Source of the DNA: Melastoma dodecandrum
Taxonomy: Eukaryota; Streptophyta; Magnoliopsida; Myrtales; Melastomataceae
DNA: 64,000 bases
Assembly: GCA_029817715.1 (NCBI GenBank)
Contig: JARUPY010000349.1
Span: 30,555 to 94,554 of the forward strand
Direction of reading: 5' to 3'
The first letter of the stretch is position 1; the number at the start of each line of letters is the position of its first letter. The position numbers and the translations under genes are program-made. This document shows, one piece after another, positions 10,178-21,703 of this stretch. The notes beneath the pieces were generated by a model that was given only the letters and a program-made list of their open reading frames with translations, was not told where the DNA came from and did not search any database.

Positions 10178-12262
10178 CTAATTCCCTCTACGCCTAGTCG
10201 ATCTCCTCCTCACATAAGGCATGATAACGGGAGGCTGGTCCGACGAGTCGTCCTGGTACAATTGCGTCAGTTGAGATGGGCCTTGGGAATGGTCGTACCT
10301 GAGAAGCTTATATTAGTTTAGTTTAACTTTAACGAACTTCGAAGTTGTATTCAACTTACCCGCGTTCTGTCGTTCCTTTCATCGGAGCACCCGGAGTCGA
10401 ACTGGACCCAACCTCAAAGTGTGGTGTGCAGTACTCGGCATCAACTTCTGAAATTTGCGAGATAAGCGTGCCTTCTTGCACTTCACGACCGTCCTCGTCA
10501 AATAAAGGATCGTCATACGCCGGTGGCATGTCCTCATTGCCGTTCAAGGGTTGTCCATCATGTGGCATGTCCTCGTCGCCGTCCAACGGCTGTCCATGAT
10601 GTGGCATCTCCTCATCGCCGTGAATGGGCTGTCCATCATGCGGTGCATTGAAGTCAAACGGAGGTTGGTCTTCTAACCCGCCAGCGCGACCATACAATCG
10701 AAGCGGTCCGTATTCCCTGATCATCTGCATTGAGTCCTCGGCAAGAGAGACGAGTTCGGGCTGGTCAGATTGAAGCTTAATCTTTCTGAAATTCTTCACC
10801 TGTCACAGAATAAGGAAGATGTAAATGAATATATGCTATTAAAAAAAATTGAATAGATAAAAGTAATGTACTAACCATCTTGCCCAGCATGGAGCCGGTG
10901 TGAGATATGTATTGCCTACTGTGGCTCGCGTACCATTTGGAGTATTTCTTGCGAGACTCCCACACCAACGGCACGACATTGTTCAACCTATCTTCCCAAA
11001 TGTCAACATATTGTCGGTGGATTTCCCTCCAATTATTCATATTCTTCCCTCGTAGATCAATACGATGAAGGGCCTTGCTGGTGTCGCACTGATCAGGTAC
11101 CAGCTGCTTATCGCCAAACTGCCGGATCACTCTGTCTGGGAAATACCACTCCACGATATAGAAGCATATGAGAGGGACTCGAGCATGCCAAATCATCTCT
11201 CCCGATCGACAATATGCTGGAAGCATAGCTATCAATTCTTCCGGGTATGGATGCCAAATCACCTGCATATTTAAATGAAAATGATTAAGGGATATATGAT
11301 ACAATCAAAAGTAATTGCTTTATTGAATCATAAGATGTACCTGATCAATGCTTTGCCTGTCAAAGGCCTCTCTATATGATGAAAGCACATGGGTAGCGAC
11401 CGTGCGCACATCCTTCACAACGGCCCAGCGATAGCTAAGAACCATATCCGGTATGAATGGGGTACGACGTCTCAAGGGAGCTATGTGTGGGAATCTATCC
11501 CATGCCCAAATCTGTAACAATATGAGAGGGCCCTCGATCTGTGAAGCCTTATGGTGAGACGCCTTACACAAGCTCCTATATAACCATACTAGACAGGCAC
11601 TACCCCAGCTATACTGCCCTGTCTTCTCAAAGTCAGCTAGAAGTGGCAATCAGAATAGATGAACTAAGTTGTCAGACTTAGTGGTGAATAACATTCCACC
11701 TATCAGCTGTAGTATGTACGCCCTCGTGTACATCTGAACAACTTCCTCAGTGGCATCAATCGGAATCTCAGAAAAGTTTTGTGCCAGCCAGCTAAGTTTA
11801 ATCCGTCCTGACCTAATGTTGTCTCCCGTAGGTACTCGCCCTAAGAACTGTAGACACACCTCGACTGTCGATATCGAGGTGTCTCCTATCACTGCATCAC
11901 CATCTACAGGTAAACCTAACTGAATGGCAACATCCTGTAGGGTGACAGTCATCTCACCGTGCACCATGTGGAATGTAAGCGTCTCTGGTCTCCACCGTTC
12001 CGTCAAAGCAGTTATAAGCGCCCAGTCCAAAGAAATAAAGGGAAGCTTCGCTACTCCGTAAAACCCCGCCTGACGGAGGTAAACATCCATTCTTGGATCG
12101 CCAACAACTCCCTTGACCGAATAAGGTCTCAATACATAAAGAGATTTTTTAATGAAATTTAAGAAGTACACATACCAGATTATATCCTGCTTCCCATACA
12201 GCCGTGGACCGATGCTCTCCTTGAGCAGTAAGAATATATGTCCGTCTTGGCCCTGGACGCAT
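10178..12262 (-). pseudogene. Plant mobile domain (PMD/MAIN-like) gene, disrupted
   Basis: Resembles the aminotransferase-like plant mobile domain of MAIN/MAIL1 and of the proteins often labelled PP7 long-form homologues, a family found both as host nuclear factors and inside transposons. Likely exons: 12262-12176 (RPGPRR...HRSTAVWEAGYN), 12127-11341 (RQAGFYGVAKLPFISLDWAL, TERWRPETLTFHMVHGEMT), 11262-10876 (IWHPYPEELIAMLPAYCRSG), 10799-10360 (acidic tail with a 13-residue triplicate) and 10298-10178 (basic end RRRSTRRRG). The last four exons agree in phase. Breaks: an in-frame TGA at 11652-11650, where the family has Trp before LPLL, with the same frame continuing afterwards; and exon 1 does not join exon 2 in frame, across a 48-bp putative intron that is too short for plants. 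The start ATG at 12262 is provisional. Confidence 0.8.
10525..10642 (-). repeat. Three 39-bp coding repeats in the PMD gene
   Basis: Three tandem 13-residue units of the form HDGQPxxGDEDMP, in the acidic C-terminal part of the PMD reading frame. The repeats keep the frame and vary at a few positions (IH/LD/LN; EE/ED/ED). Confidence 0.8.
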
Positions 12263-12329
12263 TTCCTGTGATACAATCATTTCAACATTACATTTAATAA
12301 TTAAATGAAGTTATATATGATAACACATA

Positions 12330-14178
12330 TCATTTAAACATATAGAGTAAATACTTACAAAGATTCCTATTAGGACAACTACGTCGATTATGACCTTCCT
12401 TTCTACATAATCCGCAACTACTTCGACGTGATTGAACCCGGATATCCATTTCATTATGTATACGGGATGACCTTGGACGCCCATGTGGCCTCACTCTTGT
12501 AGGGTCAGGATTGACTCTAGGGAAACGATATTCTGTCCACTCTTCTTTGGAATCAAAAGAATGCCATCGAGAAGCATATACGGCCTTCTGACACTCGTAT
12601 GAGTAGAAATGACTGATAGCACTGACCGAACGCCATCTATGCTTACCACCGGTCGACAATGCTTAAATGCTTCAATACACTGACCGAACGCCCAGAACAC
12701 TTTTCGAAAGTAGAATTCCTCCACCTCGCCAACATTACAACATTCACCCCAATCAACAATTGTGCCGGGATTGGCAATTCTAATTGCATTAAGCAAATGC
12801 GGCAACTCATTATGAGATTCATCCCAATCACCGTATTCAAGACAAATTGCCTTCCTCTTTGCATCCCATACACGTCTCCTACTAACTTCGTACCCAAATT
12901 TCTCCTTAATTACATTCCGTAGGAATGACACTTTAACTTAAGGAGATTCTCTAACAAAAGTACGAAAGCATGGAGCCATAAAGTTACAGTCAATTCGAGA
13001 ATGGTCTTGGGAAAGCACTGCATCTAAACATGTATGAGGCTCACCAACAATTGTTATTTCAAGCTCATGGTCACCAGAACGTTGCCTCCCGCGTAATCTC
13101 CACTTGCAACCATTTCAGAACAAATCACGTACCACCTAATCTTATCCGACTCAATCACCTCATAATTGTAGTGGTTCTTGATGCAGAATGTGTTCACCGT
13201 CGTAATGAGTTCTTTCTTATTTTTGAACCGCATCCCTTTACGAAATTCAACCACTGATTCTGGGTCGTCCGTAACACGCACATCTTCGTCCTCCACAATT
13301 ACCTTCCCAGTATCGCCACATTCGAGATAGAAAGGTAGAGGTTTCTCCAACCTCTTCCTAGATGGACCAGCCTCCCTCATACCTTCCTCATCGTTTCCCA
13401 AATCAACACCCTTAAACATTTCCTCATCAGTATCAATGTCATTATCAGAATTTTCTATAGACTCAACAAGATCATTTTCATATTGCACATACATCATTTC
13501 GTCTAGAAAAGCTTGATCGCCCAAGTCACGTTCTAAACATTCGAACGGGTCACCATCTTCATAATCACCATAGTCATCACCACCATAATTCTCAGTACCA
13601 TCATCCCCCTCATTATCATCTTCCTCCTCATTATCACCATCCTCCTCATTACCATCGTATCCGCTAGCTCCTTCGATCACCGGAGACAACCGACGAAAAC
13701 TTTTACCCACATTACTACTTCCAGGGTTATCATGCACAACATTAAAGCTCCCCGCATTCGCATCCACTCCTACGATCTCATTCCTCACGATATCACCATG
13801 CTTACTTCTTGAACTTCCTGCCCCTTCTTCATTGCCAGAGTTACTACCAACTGAGGTGACATATACTTCTTGAACGCGATCGCCATTACACACCGCAAAG
13901 TCGCACAACAATCTCACATCATCATCATCAGTAATAGGTACTAACACAAACTTAATGCTGCCAGACGCAGTATATGACTGAACGGGATACCTATGACATA
14001 TTTCCAACCTACTTCGTTCGTTTATTCTCATCGCTTTTGCGATAACCCTTTCTAATTGCACATAATTTATTTCTGCCGCTACCTTTAAACGTTTCACCGG
14101 ACCCCTATTGTAAACAACTCCTTCAATATTATGAATCACCTTCCCATTTCCATACAACAGTAAATGTACATACGACAT
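12330..14178 (-). pseudogene. MuDR-type MULE transposase, core-deleted
   Basis: From the ATG at 14178: a PB1-like N-terminal domain (MSYVHLLLYGNGKVIHN), an Asp/Glu-rich linker (about residues 190-270), a MuDR N-terminal domain (FRKGMRFKNKKELITTVNTF), then, in another frame, GEPHTCLDAVLSQDHSRIDC, YEVSRRRVWDAKRKAI and GDWDESHNELPHLL, ending at CRPVVSIDG, which holds the first catalytic Asp. The text then jumps to the C-terminal region (SYECQKAVYASRWHSF, GRPRSSRIHNEMD) and a CCHC knuckle CGLCRKEGHNRRSC. The remaining DDE core and most of the SWIM region are missing. Other lesions: a one-base loss in an A run near 13110 before CKWRLRG, and an in-frame TAA near 12939. A GTAAGT donor at 12358 lies 93 bp before the acceptor of the PMD gene. 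Confidence 0.88.
12620..12692. repeat. 15-bp filler duplication at transposase deletion
   Basis: CACTGACCGAACGCC occurs at 12620-12634 and 12678-12692. On the coding strand the second site belongs to the normal FGQC codons; the first lies exactly at the junction where the transposase core is missing, after SIDG. A short copy of nearby sequence inserted at a deletion point is typical of interrupted gap repair. Confidence 0.85.
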
Positions 14179-14544
14179 TGAAACGTGAGATGATACTTAC
14201 GATATAAAGAATAGCTGCTTCGTCAGACTTCCAAATACCTACAAATATTTAAAAAACGTGTCATTATTCATTTCTCGCCGAAATTTATCTAACCCTAATT
14301 ACAATTAGACCTAATTTCAACTAAACCCTAATTTAACTAAACCTACGAATGTAACTAATCCAAATTTCAACTAAACCTACTAATTTCACTAAATCTAATT
14401 TCAACTAACCCTACATTAAAACTAAACCTACATTGAACTAAACCCTAATTTAACTAAACTACATTTTACGATAACACTTACGCGGATGGAAGGACGGATA
14501 AGGAGGGTGTTCGGTGCCAGCCGGGACTAGAGGGGCGGCACGAA

Positions 14545-14630
14545 GGGACGGCGGCACGGAACAAGGGACGGCGGCACGGAGCGACGGCGGCACGGAGCGA
14601 CGGCGGCACGGAGCGACGGCGACACGGCAG
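14545..14630. repeat. 16-bp GC-rich tandem repeat in MULE 5' region
   Basis: Units of GCGACGGCGGCACGGA starting near 14565, 14581, 14597 and 14613, with related upstream copies. It lies just upstream of the transposase on its coding strand, between the gene and the right inverted repeat. Purely simple-sequence in character; the Arg/Gly-rich open frames across it are not genes. Confidence 0.75.
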
Positions 14631-14764
14631 ATGGGGAGGCAAGACGGAGGGCGGCACGGCAAGGAGGAGACCGGGGCGAATCAACGGGGAAGGCGGCACG
14701 GCGGAGGAGGGTCGGAAATAGGGTTTTTTTGGGGAGGATGGGTCGGGAGGGTCGACTGGGGTTA

Positions 14765-15444
14765 TTTCAGTCGGATGGGGGGCGGGTTTCGAAAACCCGG
14801 AGGCGGGTTTTGAGAACCCGCCTCCTGTGTAATAGGGCTAGGGGCGGGTTTTGAAAACCCGCCCCCCATCCGACTAAAAATCCCCAGTCGACCCTCCTCC
14901 CGACATATGGGGGGCGGGTTCTCAAAACCCGCCCCCGGTCGACTTTAGGATTTTTAGTCGGATGGGGGGCGGGTTTTCGAAACCCGCCCCTTGTATAATT
15001 TAGTCGGGGGCGGGTTCTCAAAACCCGAAAACCCGCCCCTTTTGGATATGTATGGGGGGCGGGTTCTCAAAACCCGCCCCCGGTGGACATAAGGTAGGGG
15101 CGGGTTTTCAAAACCCGCCCCTTTTGGACATGGCACAGTCGGCCTGGCGCTTGGTGAAAATTTTTCTAAGTGTTTAAAAGGCGCTTTCTCAAAACCCGCC
15201 CTCATGTAGGGCGGGTTTTGAGAACGCGCCCTTATGCGGCATTGTTTCAGGCACATAGGGGCGGGTTCGAGAAACCGCCCCTATAGTTTTACCCGGAGGA
15301 CGGGTTTTGAGAACCCGCCCTCTTTGTTATTCGGGGGGCGCGTTTTAAAAACGCGCCCCATCAACGGTATTTCTGTAATTTCTCAAACTCGAACGGTTTT
15401 TGACGAATTTTTTTAAAAACGAACCGTACAACCGTACAATCCTC
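14765..15444 (-). repeat. Right terminal inverted repeat, palindrome array
   Basis: Mirror image of 9312-10002 with the same linkers in reverse order (for example GGTGAAAATTTTTCTAAGTG near 15152). It carries about a dozen GGGCGGG-type palindromic modules. Compared with the left arm it lacks a piece near 14800 joining two modules, and differs near 15020-15035 where a palindrome has been rearranged. Otherwise the two arms look closely similar. Confidence 0.92.
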
Positions 15445-15454
15445 CAAATACAAG
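15445..15454. repeat. Right target-site duplication of the MULE
   Basis: CAAATACAAG, matching 9302-9311 at nine of ten positions and directly following the inverted repeat end ACAATCCTC. Confidence 0.8.
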
Positions 15455-16234
15455 TTGTCCTCCACCCTTTTCCAAACTGTCCACCTGTCCTTGTCCCTGC
15501 GGATGGTGGATGATGAGCTTTGCCGGGCCCTTCCTTCATCGGGATATTGGCCGTCTATTACTTACTAACCCCGAAACGCATTTTCAATCTTAATCGATTC
15601 CCATATCAACACAAAAATTATCTTTTTAAAATCTTAAGTTGCCATCATCTCTCCTCTCTCTTCCATGTTATACACGCCTTCTTAGGTTTTTAATGATTAC
15701 AAAAAATGTTAGTACTAAATGTTACTACAAATACCACACACTTTTTTAAAAAAATTTGGAAAGAATATTTAGGGGGAGGGGGGGGGGGGGAGTTTCGCAG
15801 ATCCGAAATAACATTCATTTGGATGATTATGAGTGCGGATGAGACAATATGGACGAAGAAAGGATGGTTTAATCACATACACATAAATGGGAATTTGTGT
15901 TGTGATGGTCACAAAAGACGGCGACCCAATTGACATGAGATTTACCCCTAACTTTCGTGTTGAGTGTAAAGTTGTACGATTAAGATAAAAACAATTTAAA
16001 AAATTCATAATTTGTTCGTTTAATAAATGCATAAAAATAATCGTGGAGCACGAATCTCCTTAATTGAAAGAAATGGACTAAACCCATCTAGGTAATGAAG
16101 ATCGGCCCATCACTAATCCATTTGACAGATCAAAATGTAGCCCCAAAATCACAAGCACCCACAAAATCCATCCCATAATCAAGTCCTTCACTGATATTAC
16201 GTTCTCGTGCTCTTTCCGTGGAAGTTTAAAAAAG
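15455..16234. other. No gene; former upstream flank of PDH E1-alpha
   Basis: If the MULE is excised in thought, this sequence joins the 86-bp leader in front of the E1-alpha ATG, so it may contain the original promoter. I see no ORF with family resemblance. It contains a G-rich tract (GGGGGA followed by 13 G, 15772-15790). Confidence 0.5.
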
Positions 16235-17465
16235 GCAAAATATACGGATGGATGTATTTATAATTATATCCCAACTCTTTCCGTTGTGTCAATAATTTTA
16301 ATTTTTTTCGTTTATGTTCATTTCATATTAATTTTTTTTGTGCCATTTTCATAACGCTGTTATCCTCCGAATCCGAAGTGGACTAACTATATCCTACTTT
16401 GTCATCTACTACAAATCTACGGGGGGTTATTTTTTAATTTTTCTGTCCAACGTGGATAACTTACGTAAGTAAATATAAATTAAAAGTCTAAAAGACCAAT
16501 TCAGTCCCAAAATCTAACCAGTCGAGGGGGACATCGCAACAAGGCGATAAAGTGGGTAAGTCGAGGGAAGAACACGGGGGTGGTCGTGGTTTGGGTAAGT
16601 GAGCGGACGGAAGATTTAGACTTCGGGCGGGTCGAGGTTTGGGTAGGGAAAACTCAGAGGAAGGCAGGAAGTGGAACTTTCAGGTTAGTCGCGGGTTTTT
16701 TTTTTTTTTTTGGTATTGTGCGTAATGATTATCTAGGGTCGCTTGTATGAAAGGCTCATGTAATTTTATTTTCTGAATTAATGATTGGGTGAATATTTGG
16801 TTGTATTAGGGTTAGGTGAGTAAAACTTTCTGAATTAGTATAGGTTGAGTCCAATCAAATTTATGGATGAAGAGAATCAATGTATGGATGCATCTCAGTG
16901 GGGCTACGTGTCTTTCTGGAAGGGTTGCATACAAGGGTGGTAGGGTAGTTAAGTACGGGACTGTTGATTGCGATTTAATCATTTATTTTACATTGATTGA
17001 ATTTGTAAAAGATAATGACTTTTGTGCGAGGAAAATGTGGTATGGATTTCCCGGACATGGTTTGTCTCTAGTGAAGGATATTAACAAGGACAAGTTGGTT
17101 GTGGAAATGGTAAACGCATGTGAGAATGGCGGTCAAGTTGACATCTATTTGCGAGGGGTTTGATGAGCCCTTGATTAGGGTTCCAATTTACTCTAGGGTT
17201 CCAAATGGGGAAGAACACTTGATTAGGGTTCCAATTTACGTCTACTTTCATATTTCATTTTATCTCGTTAACCTAATCATAAATGACAAATTTTAATTCA
17301 CGTGGGATGTCGTTAGTCCACGGCGGATTCGGAGGATAACGGCTTTACGACACAAAGAAAATTAAAATGGAAGTTATGGACATGAACGAAAAAAACTAAA
17401 ATCGTTGCCAAAAAACAAGTTTTGAGGGCTAATAATGATAGTAAATCCTCATATTTTTTTTTAAT
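16235..17465 (+). mobile_element. Small MULE-like element with PB1-only ORF
   Basis: Inverted repeats flank it: GTTATCCTCCGAATCCG at about 16369-16385 faces its complement at about 17326-17342, and weaker similarity (ATTTTARTTTTTTTCGTT and more) extends outward to about 16235 and 17465. Between them an open frame at 16867-17163 encodes 98 residues resembling the PB1-like N-terminal domain of MULE transposases: HLSGATC...GRVAYKGG, then DLIIYFTLIEFVKD, KMWYGFPGHGLS and VEMVNACENGGQVDIYL. No catalytic or zinc-knuckle part follows, so it is a non-autonomous derivative. The target duplication was not resolved and the edges are approximate. Confidence 0.65.
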
Positions 17466-18844
17466 GGAAAGCCCATCAGCCAAGAACATCTATAGATAGA
17501 TGCATTGCATTATAGATGTATTTATTTTAAATTTATAAATCTCTTTTCAATTTCTTTTGATAATCCGTCTTTTAATAGAGCCTGGATCCAAAGTCTCGAG
17601 CCATTCCATAAACCGGCTTTCGAAGTATGCTACTTTCACCATCGTTGTGTTTATCATGTTTTAAACCTCCACATTCATGCCAACCTTGTAATGCTTCATG
17701 AAAAAGAGAAGTCGAAACTTATTTTAGGAAGAGCTAAGTTGAAGAGCTGGAGAAGATTCTCGTGGAGACATGCAATTTATCTCGACTCTGAAGACTAGAC
17801 ATACATATTATGGTAAATAAACTGCGTGAACTTTGCTTTCTGTAGCTCACGTTAAGAGAATACCTAAGTAGCTTAATTTCGTTACTAGGCGAATTAAGTT
17901 CAAGCACTCACGCTATTATTATTAATCGGCATTATTTACACATGAAATTTTGGGCTTATGAGATTTGTAGCCCATAAAATCGTGCCTAAGGCAGGGAGTT
18001 CAGAATGGCATGAAGATGCGAGGAATTCGTGGATGCTAGTTCCTTGAAGTGGGACACGCTTACAATATGATCAAGCTGGAAGCTTTTAATAGTCACCTAC
18101 AACAAGTCGAGTTCGAGTTGGCAGCCATGGTCTACGATAGGTTGCATTACAGTTTCCAGCAGTCCTCCGTATCAAATTGAGTCTGAGATTTCAAGCAGTC
18201 TGTAGCAAATCAAGTGCGATTTTGTAGTGCCCTTATTATCGAATTTTAGAACAAAATTGTGTGACGACTCCCGCTCAACCAGCGTTCCTTAACGGTTTTC
18301 AAACCGGACCCATGTCCTTTGATAGTTTTTTCACTATATTCTTGTAAATAATGCTCGTTAAGATGTGATGAATGGCCACCTAAACTAAACCGTTAGTCCA
18401 CGAAATAGGGGAGCTTTTTAAATTATGTGAGTGAGAGTTAATGTTGAAACTTTTTTTTGAAAATCTTACTTTCGTAACATTTTTTTTTTTAGAGTTTAGT
18501 TATATGATAAAGTTTTTTTTATAGTGATTATATAACTCATTAGGGGTGTGTAGAGAGTTTTATTACCGGCAATTCAGTACTTAAAGAATTGTCAAATATA
18601 AATAAAAATGGACAATCCTAAACAAACAGAATTGCAAAGCAAAATTATTTAAAACACCCACCTTCTCTTCTCACCCTCATTTCTCCTGCTCCAACTCTAG
18701 GCATTCTCCTCCAAGCCCTCTACCTCCTTCTCCTCCGTTGCCCGCCAAGTGCCTGTCTCCCTTCAACGTTGTCCGACAAGTGGTCGTCTTCCTCCTCCGT
18801 TGCGCTCGATAAGCCCTCCTACTCCCTAGCCATGGGTTGCTTGA
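17466..18844. other. No gene recognised
   Basis: AT-rich sequence with short random frames. A 97-codon frame at 17505-17798 has no recognisable motif. A serine/proline-poor CT-rich stretch at 18660-18850 shows loose repetition of CCTCCTCCGTTG, also seen near 20750-20800. Confidence 0.45.
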
Positions 18845-20362
18845 CAAGCCCTCTATTGGATCGTTCAGAAACACTAAGAGGGAGGTGAATTAGTGTTTGT
18901 AACTTTTTCGCCCTTTCTCAGTGTAAGCGGAAGCGTACTGTACCACAGCAGAGCGTTTCTCATAGTGAGATCAACTTTGCTGTAACCGTTACGATTTTGT
19001 CGAGTAGGTTTTCGTACGAGTGTTTGCGCGATCGTAAGGGACACAGTAGTTTATAGTGGTTCGGTCTAAATCGACCTAAGTCCACTTTCCACCAACGAGG
19101 TGATTTCACAATATAATATAATGGGTGCAAAGAGCCCTTACACTAGGCGTTCGATTTCTCACAAACTGAGATTTAGAATCCTTTACAATAACAGATCACT
19201 CCTGGGCAACGGTCAGCTCCTCACACAGTGGACGTCTTCTCGTTTCCAGCAGAATGATGCTCATGCTCAGCAGTTGATTGCTCAAAGGATTTCCACACAG
19301 CACGTTGTTGCTTAGACGTAAGCCTGTCTATCAAAGCGCAAAGACAACGTTATGTTAAAGTATAAATCCTCACAAATGATTCCTTACAGTGAAGAACGAC
19401 TTCTCTGAGAGCAGCTCGTTGCTGATTCACAGTAGAGGAATGCTTCAGCACTTAGTCGTTCAGCAGAGGATTGCCACACGGTTTCTGTCTCTTCTCAAGA
19501 TGAGCCTTTAAGTACTCAAGAGACAACCATTTAGATCACAAAGAAAAACGAAAGAAAAGGTTTTGTTCCTCACTCAGTGGAACCTAACTTCTCACTCAGC
19601 GAAGTCGCGGTATCCGTCCTACACTCATTTTGGACGTGCACGATTACCACAACCTGACTCACTGCACTCCACATCCAATGCTTAGGGTAGAATTTTCTAC
19701 TCCGGCGGCTCCTACGCAACCTGCTGTCCGTCAGCAGGAGGTCGAGACTTCTGCACAGCACCCCTGTACTCGGGAGGACATCTTTCCACTCTGGCGGCAT
19801 TCCCAATTCCTGCTCTACCTGCAGGCACGAGACTTCTGACATACACCCGCAAGTCCGTGTCTAACTGCTCAAACTCCGTAGGCTCGAGACTTCCCTGCGA
19901 AAAGACACGACAAGAACGGCTTCTTGCCGATGGGTTAGCAACTGGTTACTGAATTCAGAACATGTATACACTTAGCTTCCCTCAAATGATTCGCCAATCG
20001 CTCGTTGAACACACCGAGGACACCTAGTCCCTCTCACGATGATCAAGGTCTGACCTCCGCCCTTGACACTCTCACACGCAGCTTGCAAGAGATAAGAACT
20101 AAAAGACACTTAGCACCTTCCATTCTCCGTCGACCATCAAAACTTCACTCAGATCACTCAAGCTTTGGAACCACTCAGACCACTTAGACCACTCATACGC
20201 ACAAAGGCAATGGATCTGTCGTCCTATACTGATTATTAAAGGAGAAAGAGGCGTAGAAGATGTCCAGACAATCTTCGTGATTTATTACCAAAAGTTGCGG
20301 ACATACCCTAAGCAACGGTCTGCTCAAACGGTCGCTGTGCTACATAGGGTAAGTTCCCAACA
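18845..20362 (-). mobile_element. Probable LTR-retrotransposon LTR remnant
   Basis: Starts with the phrase AAACACTAAGAGGGAGGTGA and a following GTGTAAGCGGAAGCG, which I recognise from LTR-adjacent parts of plant retroelements, and ends TTCCCAACA at 20362, giving TGTTGGGAA as an LTR start on the minus strand. No ORF with family resemblance is present. No partner LTR or target duplication was found, so a solo or truncated LTR is the best guess. Confidence 0.35.
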
Positions 20363-20699
20363 GTAACTTTCCTACCTCATCCCAAATAATTTATTTCTAA
20401 ATTGTATAAACCAATCATAATCCTATCTAATCGATGATGATAAACAAAAAATATTTGATTTAATACTTTCTCCTATTAGTGCTACAGGATATCAGAAAAA
20501 TATTTTGTTTCCAACTATAAACTTTAAAAGTTAATCTCACGATATTTTATTACCTAATGAGATTATTAACTCAGTGAATTTAGACATTCAAACAAATAAT
20601 GTGAGATAAACTAAAATAAACAACATAAATAAAAAATATTTATTTTCGTATTTTCAACTGATGATAACTTCACACTGTTAAGCTGCAACCTAAAACCGT

Positions 20700-21703
20700 T
20701 ACCGGCGACAGGTTGCTAAAGTTAGTCACTAAGAATAAGTTACACCCTCCTCTTCCGTTGGGTCGCCCGACGACGAGCCGTCCTCCTCCTCGTTGCGTCG
20801 CCCGATGCCCCACCCAAATCCAAACCCAGGTAAACCCATCTCAAATTGGTTCCCGACAAGAAGACTTCCTCCTCTCTTTCTCTTCCACTTCCCCCACCCC
20901 CAAACAAACCCACTGAGTCCACCACACTCCTCTTCTTCCACACCCACCCCACCCCGCTTCGACTACAAGTGGAAGATGAGAGATGAACCAACCTTCACCC
21001 TGTCTTCCTTTCCCTTCCCACGACCAGGCCCGGAAGAATTCCAGGACAAAACATCCTTCGAAGGGATAGGAGAGTCAGGACCATTGTCGCTCCCACCCCA
21101 AATGATTGATCTGGGTCCGATTCGCGACGTGGGTCGGCGTTGGATTGATCTGCATCTTTCGGAGTTCCTCCAATTTTGCGTCTTTTTATTTTTGTGTTTT
21201 GGTATCTTGGAAACGCTCCGTTGTCGCTTCAAAGGTCTCTGCCTATGGAAGAATTGTGTGAGATGGTCGTGACTCCTTCTGGGGTTTTGTTTTGTGGGTT
21301 TGCTTATTGTCGTCCTGTGTTGTCTTGTTATTGCCTGTCAAAGACACTTTCTGGGATGAGTTAGCGGAGAAGTTGCTTCTCAAATGGGAGGTGGTCCACG
21401 TTCTTTCTCGGGAGATTTTGATGTATCCCCTGGTTGTTTTTTACTTGTGATTCAAGGACTGCAGAACTTGTTTTGATCCATTGTTGGGGAAATTTCTTGT
21501 TAATCTTAGGACGGTGGGGTTTGAAATTTTTATCTAGACTTGGCTGGAGGTAGATGTGAAACTTTATGTACACTTCACTTTGTTAGATATCTGTGCCAGG
21601 CTTGTGTTGCTCCCTGGATCAGGATTTGGCCTCAAATGTCTGTTTATTCAGTTCCAAGTGTTTCAAACAGTTTTCAGTTGGGTCCTTTCTTATTGTTGTT
21701 AGA
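20700..21703 (+). other. Unidentified exon-like sequence upstream of RAD23 fragment
   Basis: A 159-codon open frame at 20793-21272 is proline-rich and then reads EEFQDKTSFEGIGESGPLSL; I do not recognise it. The following 21273-21703 is T-rich like a plant intron and ends in an acceptor (TTGTTAG) immediately before the RAD23 exon. The expected first RAD23 exon (the beginning of the ubiquitin-like domain) was not found here. It could be a foreign exon joined to the RAD23 copy or 5' UTR of the duplicate. Confidence 0.3.

Larger units (their letters stand above)
9312..15444 (-). mobile_element. 6.1-kb Mutator-like element with PMD cargo
   Basis: Bounded by long inverted repeats (9312-10002 and 14765-15444) and a near-perfect 10-bp target duplication. 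Both genes inside are on the minus strand: a MuDR-type transposase (14178-12330) and a plant-mobile-domain gene (12262-10178). Both are disrupted and the transposase lacks its catalytic centre, so the copy cannot move by itself, though intact ends could in principle be used by a transposase supplied elsewhere. The outermost ends read GAGGATTGTACGG inward from each side. It sits between the E1-alpha start codon (86 bp away) and whatever promoter formerly lay upstream, now beyond 15454. The single mismatch in the duplication and the largely collinear arms suggest a fairly recent insertion. Confidence 0.9.
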
